Source: Nanobdellota archaeon (GTDB taxonomy: Archaea > Nanobdellota > Nanobdellia > Woesearchaeales > JAUYGA01). From it: 12,288 bases of DNA. Within the stretch, counting starts at the first letter, position 1. Every line of letters starts with the position of its first letter. The stretch spans positions 1 through 12,288 of the forward strand of contig JAUYGA010000062.1 of NCBI GenBank assembly GCA_030690755.1. The letters run 5' to 3'. Under the pieces are notes generated by a model that was given only the letters and a program-made list of their open reading frames with translations, did not search any database and had not been told where the DNA came from. Shown here one piece after another: positions 6,012-12,288 of this stretch. Both the position numbers and the translations under genes were made by a program.

Positions 6012-6797
6012 ATGTGGAAAATAGAATCAACAAAAAAATTTAAAGAAAAAAATACCGGCAAAGCGATATTAATCGAGGGCCTTCCAGGAATAGGGAATGT
6101 CGGAAAGATTGCGGTTGATTTTTTGGTCGATGAATTAAAAGCAGATAGAGTCTACACAATTTTTTCAAATTCATTACCGCATTCTGTTTTTGTAAATGAA
6201 AACAACCTGATTGAACTTCCAATGATTGAGATATATCACAAAAAGGTAAATGGACAGGATGTTTTTTTACTCTCAGGAGATGTCCAGCCAATGGATGAAG
6301 TGAGCTGCTACAATTTTTGCGAATCAATACTTGATTTAATGGAAAAACACGGCGGAAAAGAGATAATAACAACTGGCGGAATCGGGCTTAATGAAATTCC
6401 TGCCCAACCAAAAGTCTACTGCACCTCTTCTGAAAAAAAAGTCCTTGCTGATTACAAGAAAGCAACAAACATAAACAGCAATCTTTTTGGAGTTGTTGGC
6501 CCGATAGTCGGAGTTTCAGGAGTCATGGTAGGACTTGCAAGCAAAAGAAAAATGGCAGGCGCTTGCCTCCTTGCAGAAACATATGGTCATCCTTTATATG
6601 TAGGTGTTGCTGGAGCAAAGGAAATAGTCAAAGTCATTTCTAAAAAACTCAATCTAAAAGTTGATGCTAATAAGCTTGATAAAAGCATGCAAGATGTCAA
6701 TTCAAGTTTTGCAAAAATAACAGATTTAAGAAAGCTAAACAAGGATTTGGCTCTCAAACAGGATAAAACAAAACATGATGTTAATTATATAGGATGA
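6012..6797 (+). CDS. PAC2-family protein (proteasome assembly chaperone-like)
   Basis: A member of the PAC2 (formerly DUF75) family, whose archaeal and eukaryotic relatives act as ATP-independent chaperones in 20S proteasome assembly. The 261-residue protein starts with a strand and the signature GLPGIGNVGKIAVDFLVDEL (23-42). It continues with alternating strands and helices, including VFLLSGDVQP (84-93), EIITTGGIGLNEIP (117-130), GPIVGVSGVMVGLA (163-176) and AETYGHPLYVGVAGA (189-203). The last 60 residues form a Lys/Asp-rich helical tail. It ends the S27e-aIF2 alpha-Nop10 run, as commonly seen in archaea, and is convergent with Kae1. Family assignment is firm; chaperone activity in this organism is inferred. 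Confidence 0.9.
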   Translation: MWKIESTKKFKEKNTGKAILIEGLPGIGNVGKIAVDFLVDELKADRVYTIFSNSLPHSVFVNENNLIELPMIEIYHKKVNGQDVFLLSGDVQPMDEVSCYNFCESILDLMEKHGGKEIITTGGIGLNEIPAQPKVYCTSSEKKVLADYKKATNINSNLFGVVGPIVGVSGVMVGLASKRKMAGACLLAETYGHPLYVGVAGAKEIVKVISKKLNLKVDANKLDKSMQDVNSSFAKITDLRKLNKDLALKQDKTKHDVNYIG

Positions 6798-6861
6798 GAT
6801 TTCTTAAAGTTACAAAAGTAGCATACGTACACACAAATATTTATCAATTTTATTTATCTGT

Positions 6862-7935
6862 CTATCTCCAATTGACAATAACATCATCTGTTCTCCAATA
6901 AGGAAGCATTTTGCTGTCCTTGCTATCCTCAACATTAAGAATATTACCTACCTTAAACTCAAGAAGGCCGAGCCAGGCAATCATTGCGGCATTATCTATA
7001 AGATATTGCGGTTCAGGAACATAAAATTTAAAACCTGCATCTTTGCACATCTTATGACACATTTCCTGCAATCGTTTGTTGCAAGCAACACCGCCGCCGA
7101 GCACAAGCTCTCTCTTATCGCAATGATTCAGAGCTCTTTCTGCAACCTCCACAAGCATTGCAAAAGTTGTTTCCTGCGCCGAAAAACAAAGATCTTCCTT
7201 TGTATATTCTTTTCCAAAAGCAGATTTATGAATTTTTTGCTTCAAGTTTGTGAGAAGCCCTCCAAAAGAAACATCCATTCCTTTCACAACATAAGGTAGC
7301 TCAATATATTTCTTGCTCTTAAGAGATAATTCATAGACATGCGGCCCGCCAGGAAATCCCAAATCCAACTCGCGAGCAAAACAATCAAGAAAATTTCCAA
7401 TACCAATATCAAGGGTCTCTCCAAAAATTCTGTATTTCTGGCCTTCATAAGCAATAACCTGAGTATTTGCTCCAGAAACATAGAGAAGCACTGGATCAGT
7501 TGCATCAGTAACAAGACGAGCAATCTCAAGATGAGCAATACAATGATTAACACCAACAAGAGGCTTTCCAAACATGTGAGCAAGGCATCTTGCAAAAAAA
7601 GCGCCTATGCGCAAAGTATGGCCTATTCCCGGGCCTTGAGAAAAACAAATAACATCAACATCATCAATTTTAATTTTTGCTTCATCAAGAGATTTCTTAA
7701 GAACAACATCACAAACATCGACATGATGATCTGCTGCCTGATTTGGAATCATGCCGCCTTTTTTTGTAGTATAAGAATCACGGACATTTGAAAGAATTTT
7801 ACCTTGGCCATTCTCTTCAACAGCAATGCTAACGCCAAAAGTATGCGCAGTGGTCTCTATGCCTAGACAAACAATCCTGCTAGTTTCATCATTTTTTTTA
7901 TTATCATTAGCCAGATTGAATTTAGATTTTTTCAT
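6862..7935 (-). CDS. kae1: tRNA N6-threonylcarbamoyladenosine transferase Kae1
   Basis: The catalytic KEOPS subunit that transfers threonylcarbamoyl to A37 of ANN-decoding tRNAs. The ASKHA-type ATPase fold is clear: LGIETTAHTFGVSI at the N-terminus, FSQGPGIGHTLRIGA, the metal-binding VNHCIAHLE (two histidines spaced H-x3-H), YVSGANTQV, the DIGIGNFLDCFAR nucleotide loop, GGGVACNKRL, and the C-terminal metal aspartate in LIDNAAMIAWLG. ATG 7935 gives 357 residues. An in-frame ATG at 7959 would give 365. I prefer 7935 because a TATA-like TTTTTAAT is centred about 27 nt upstream. Even so about 19 polar residues precede the usual start of the fold. Kae1 is not fused to Bud32 here, unlike in many euryarchaea. 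Confidence 0.94.
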   Translation of the reverse strand: MKKSKFNLANDNKKNDETSRIVCLGIETTAHTFGVSIAVEENGQGKILSNVRDSYTTKKGGMIPNQAADHHVDVCDVVLKKSLDEAKIKIDDVDVICFSQGPGIGHTLRIGAFFARCLAHMFGKPLVGVNHCIAHLEIARLVTDATDPVLLYVSGANTQVIAYEGQKYRIFGETLDIGIGNFLDCFARELDLGFPGGPHVYELSLKSKKYIELPYVVKGMDVSFGGLLTNLKQKIHKSAFGKEYTKEDLCFSAQETTFAMLVEVAERALNHCDKRELVLGGGVACNKRLQEMCHKMCKDAGFKFYVPEPQYLIDNAAMIAWLGLLEFKVGNILNVEDSKDSKMLPYWRTDDVIVNWR

Positions 7936-7994
7936 AACTAAAGCTATTCGCCGTTTCATTAAAAAGTTTTTGTTAATAATAACACATTGATAAA

Positions 7995-8411
7995 CTAAAC
8001 ATCACCAAAATCCGAATCATACTTCTGAAAAAATCTCAATCTCCTGTCTCCAACCCTTTCTTCAATATTTCTAAGAAATAAAAATATCTTTACGTTAAAC
8101 TCATCAAGGTCTTTTTCCATACCCATGCAATCAGTTTCATTAATGTATCCAAGATCCTTAGATAAACTCATAAGCACTTCTAACTCCTTAGCACTGCCAT
8201 ACGAATAAGTCAAATAATGCAAAAACTCCCTTTTTGTCCTCTTTGTACTGCCTTCTGCAATATTAATCGGCATCGATGTCGCGGCTCTCCTAATTTGAGA
8301 AACAATATTTTGGGCTTCGTGAGCTGGGAACTTCTCAGTCAGTTTGTACAGACGCAAAGCTAAGATATAACTTTTATGATAAATTTCCATATTCTTGTAT
8401 AATCTTCCCAT
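7995..8411 (-). CDS. Four-helix-bundle protein (S23 / 23S rRNA intervening-sequence family)
   Basis: The 138-residue protein fits the family first described from intervening sequences inside bacterial 23S rRNA genes and now known as stand-alone genes. Its biochemical role is not established. Visible signatures are LYKNMEIYHKSYILALRLYK (helix 1, with Tyr where Trp is usual), FPAHEAQNIVSQIRRAATSM (28-47), PINIAEGS (48-55), REFLHYLTYSYGSAKELEVL (61-80), LGYINE and a last helix. The start at 8411 aligns with the family start. A TATA-like ATATTAATA lies at 8440-8448. The gene sits about 220 nt beyond the 3' end of the 23S gene on the same strand, yet outside the rRNA. The C-terminal tail (RRLRFFQKYDSDFGDV) is not part of the bundle. 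Confidence 0.88.
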   Translation of the reverse strand: MGRLYKNMEIYHKSYILALRLYKLTEKFPAHEAQNIVSQIRRAATSMPINIAEGSTKRTKREFLHYLTYSYGSAKELEVLMSLSKDLGYINETDCMGMEKDLDEFNVKIFLFLRNIEERVGDRRLRFFQKYDSDFGDV

Positions 8412-8439
8412 AAGACATCAAATAATTCTAAGGAAACGC

Positions 8440-8448
8440 TATTAATAT
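8440..8448 (-). promoter_or_regulatory. Possible TATA box of the four-helix-bundle gene
   Basis: ATATTAATA on the minus strand is centred 33 nt before ATG 8411 and preceded by purine-rich GCGAAAG, resembling a BRE. If used, the gene is transcribed on its own rather than as an rRNA read-through, with a leader of about 6 nt. Confidence 0.4.
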
Positions 8449-8463
8449 GTCTTTCGCATAAAA

Positions 8464-8483
8464 TTTCGGAAGATTTCCGGAAA
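8464..8483 (-). terminator. Hairpin in the rRNA trailer region
   Basis: TTTCCGGAA and TTCGGAAA around a short loop form an 8-bp stem with one bulged base, followed on the minus strand by TTTTATG. It lies between the 23S trailer and the four-helix-bundle promoter. It may stop rRNA read-through or protect the RNA end, but the following T run is short. The rest of 8412-8600 is AT-rich, and I see no 5S rRNA, tRNA or gene in it. Confidence 0.3.
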
Positions 8484-8600
8484 AAAACTAAAAATTACTC
8501 CGTCTACAAATTGACAAATAACCTCAACACACTAATATGTCAACAAAAACAACAGAGTAAAAACTAATCAGCATAAAATCAGATTAAAAATAAAATAATC

Positions 8601-8617
8601 TAAAAAAAGAAAAAAGG
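8601..8617 (-). terminator. Oligo-T terminator after the 23S rRNA
   Basis: On the minus strand CCTTTTTTCTTTTTTTA follows at once after the 22-bp helix that closes the 23S precursor. T runs of 6 and 7 fit archaeal intrinsic termination. A weak hairpin (AGATTA/TAATCT, 8581-8601) lies just beyond. Confidence 0.55.
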
Positions 8618-8633
8618 AACCGTACATAATTTG

Positions 8634-8639
<6 letters not shown>
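8618..8639 (-). other. 23S precursor processing stem, 3' half
   Basis: This 22-base segment pairs with 11567-11588 along its whole length; the only non-Watson-Crick pair is one G-U. It joins the two ends of the 23S rRNA (helix 1) and runs beyond the mature termini. No bulge-helix-bulge interrupts it. Confidence 0.8.
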
Positions 8640-11566
<2,927 letters not shown>

Positions 11567-11572
<6 letters not shown>

Positions 11573-11588
11573 CAAACTATGTACGGTT
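11567..11588 (-). other. 23S precursor processing stem, 5' half
   Basis: Partner of 8618-8639. On the RNA it starts AACCGTACATAG and ends GAGTTAA. It overlaps the 5' end of the mature 23S, so its inner part is helix 1 and its outer part is leader. Confidence 0.8.
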
Positions 11589-11621
11589 TCATAAATGGAA
11601 AAACTTTGAATCCATCTCTCC

Positions 11622-11654
11622 AAGCTATCGACACATTATCGTAGTCGATAACTT
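11622..11654 (-). other. Hairpin in the tRNA-23S spacer
   Basis: In the RNA, AAGTTATCGAC and GTCGATAGCTT form an 11-bp stem (one G-U) with an 11-nt loop, about 35 nt before the 23S processing stem. It is the only GC-containing structured element of the spacer and may guide processing. No gene was seen in 11589-11808. Confidence 0.55.
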
Positions 11655-11711
11655 CTCACTAACTTATCATATTCTCCTATACAATTTTAATGAGTGTGAT
11701 TTTTTAATTTT

Positions 11712-11740
11712 TTATTATTAACTTTTTTTATTAATAATAA
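11712..11740. repeat. AT-only inverted repeat in the rRNA spacer
   Basis: TTATTATTAA and TTAATAATAA are perfectly complementary around a 9-nt loop, within a run of nearly pure A/T (11700-11795). It could form a weak hairpin, but AT-rich sequence produces such repeats by chance. Confidence 0.4.
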
Positions 11741-11801
11741 TTTTTTGTTAATGCTGTTTTCTTTTTTTTTAACTTATTTTTAAAAATTTATTTTTGACGG
11801 G

Positions 11802-11808
11802 AAAGTGA
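11802..11808 (-). other. Extended precursor stem around tRNA-Ala, 3' strand
   Basis: TCACTTT begins right after the discriminator base and is complementary to AAAGTGA at 11971-11977, which ends 3 nt before the tRNA. The pairing would stack a 7-bp stem below the acceptor stem in the precursor. Confidence 0.55.
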
Positions 11809-11822
11809 TGGACCCGTCGGGA

Positions 11823-11837
11823 CTTTCATGACTTCAT
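11823..11837 (-). other. tRNA-Ala intron 3 (T loop, position 59/60, 15 nt)
   Basis: ATGAAGTCATGAAAG interrupts the T loop between A59 and T60. Exon bases TTCA (54-57) pair perfectly with intron TGAA as a 4-bp central helix, leaving 3-nt bulges AA|A and AG|T cut after their second base. The intron's own stem is only TG/CA around a 4-nt loop, so this is near the smallest possible bulge-helix-bulge intron. Confidence 0.85.
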
Positions 11838-11859
11838 TTTGAACCCGAGGCCCCCGCCT

Positions 11860-11900
11860 GACTTTTCAAACAAATATCAAGCAAGCTTGCAAATGTTTGA
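11860..11900 (-). other. tRNA-Ala intron 2 (anticodon loop, position 37/38, 41 nt)
   Basis: The insert lies between A37 and A38, the canonical archaeal site. An internal stem CAAACA/TGTTTG closes it. The central helix is imperfect: exon CTT (32-34) pairs with AAG, but G35 faces A, and one extra A is present. The motif is therefore relaxed. A perfect 10-nt palindrome GCAAGCTTGC lies inside at 11881-11890. Confidence 0.85.
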
Positions 11901-11917
11901 TGCAAGGGCGGTGCTCT

Positions 11918-11948
11918 TTAGCGCCTAATAACCATGATTGAACATAGT
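11918..11948 (-). other. tRNA-Ala intron 1 (D loop, position 20/21, 31 nt)
   Basis: The insert lies in the D loop between T20 and A21. Exon AGCG (14, 15, 16, 18) pairs perfectly with intron CGCT, giving a 4-bp central helix flanked by 3-nt bulges GT|A and AA|A, exactly the strict motif geometry. The outer helix is the D stem GCTC/GAGC. The inner intron stem is weak (CTA/TAG). Shifting the intron by one base leaves the mature sequence unchanged, but only this placement satisfies the motif. Confidence 0.85.
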
Positions 11949-11970
11949 ACCGCTGAGCTACGGGCCCGCT

Positions 11971-11977
11971 TCACTTT
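11971..11977 (-). other. Extended precursor stem around tRNA-Ala, 5' strand
   Basis: AAAGTGA pairs with TCACTTT at 11802-11808 and is separated from the first tRNA base by AGC. RNase P would cut inside this 3-nt gap. Confidence 0.5.
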
Positions 11978-11996
11978 TAGTGGAAATTTTGCGGGA

Positions 11997-12013
11997 TCAT
12001 AAATTTTTTATGA
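11997..12013. other. Short inverted repeat in the 16S-tRNA spacer
   Basis: TCATAAA and TTTATGA form a perfect 7-bp stem with a TTT loop, between the 16S 3' end and tRNA-Ala. It may be a processing hairpin. I see nothing else in 11978-12078 apart from the outer strand of the 16S precursor stem, whose partner is outside the window. Confidence 0.4.
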
Positions 12014-12076
12014 GCACACATTTTTGAATTACTATTTATGAATATAAAATGAGTTGTTTGATCAAGATAATAAAAA

Positions 12077-12288
<212 letters not shown>

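Larger units (their letters stand above)
11809..11967 (-). tRNA. tRNA-Ala(UGC) with three introns
   Basis: The tRNA lies on the minus strand in the 16S-23S spacer, the usual archaeal position for tRNA-Ala. Exons are 11949-11967, 11901-11917, 11838-11859 and 11809-11822, together 72 nt. The acceptor GGGCCCG pairs with CGGGTCC and includes G3-U70, the alanine identity pair. The D stem is GCTC/GAGC, the anticodon stem CCGCC/GGCGG with loop CTTGCAA (anticodon TGC, 11902-11904), a 5-nt variable loop follows, and the T stem is TCGGG/CCCGA with loop TTCAAAT. U8, A14, G15-C48, G18, G19, A21, U33, T54, T55, C56 and A58 are all present once the inserts are removed. The discriminator is A73; CCA is not encoded. 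The gene is unusual for having inserts in all three hairpin loops. Confidence 0.95.

Noticed and set aside
7339..7791. Plus-strand 150-codon frame opposite Kae1
   Set aside because: Fully inside the conserved Kae1 gene on the other strand, with no ribosome binding site or family similarity.
11918..11948. Idea that the tRNA inserts mark a degenerate tRNA pseudogene
   Set aside because: All stems and invariant bases are intact after removal, and two inserts have strict bulge-helix-bulge geometry, so splicing explains them better than decay.

Overview
The window is archaeal. It encodes aIF2 alpha and beta, the ribosomal proteins L44e and S27e, Nop10, Kae1, FEN1 with a PCNA-binding tail, a tRNA-splicing endonuclease and a PAC2-family protein. 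Promoters carry TATA boxes, and the 16S rRNA ends in an archaeal-type 3' end. Protein genes are AT-rich, genes are tightly packed, Kae1 is unfused, and a lysine/glutamate-rich orphan is present. This suggests a DPANN-type archaeon (Woesearchaeota/Pacearchaeota-like), but the lineage is my inference and a 16S/23S tree would decide it.

Layout. At 1-81 (-) is the start of an unrecognised gene, divergent from aIF2 beta (203-616) and a DUF424 protein (680-1012). Converging on these are FEN1 (1047-2081, -) and a winged-helix protein with a charged middle and a nuclease-like C-terminus (2219-3442, -). L44e (-) and tRNA endonuclease EndA (+) leave a shared divergent promoter region. S27e, aIF2 alpha, Nop10 and PAC2 then run in the conserved archaeal order (4677-6797). 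Kae1 (6862-7935, -) converges on PAC2, and a four-helix-bundle (S23/IVS family) gene lies at 7995-8411 (-). The rest, 8600-12288, is an rRNA operon on the minus strand: 16S 3' end, tRNA-Ala(UGC), complete 23S. No 5S follows the 23S inside the window.

The most striking element is the spacer tRNA-Ala. Its 72-nt mature sequence (G3-U70 pair and all usual invariant bases) is broken by three inserts that I read as introns: 31 nt in the D loop (20/21), 41 nt in the anticodon loop (37/38) and 15 nt in the T loop (59/60). The D-loop and T-loop inserts have perfect 4-bp bulge-helix-bulge centres, while the anticodon-loop one is relaxed. The enzyme class that would remove them, EndA, is encoded in the same window.

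Functionally the window is a translation and RNA-maturation neighbourhood: initiator-tRNA delivery (aIF2 alpha, beta), ribosome structure (L44e, S27e), pseudouridylation (Nop10), t6A modification (Kae1), tRNA splicing (EndA), and rRNA and tRNA genes. Several promoters place the TATA centre about 27 nt before the start codon, implying leaderless mRNAs. FEN1 and S27e instead have a longer leader with a Shine-Dalgarno match to the 16S end seen here.
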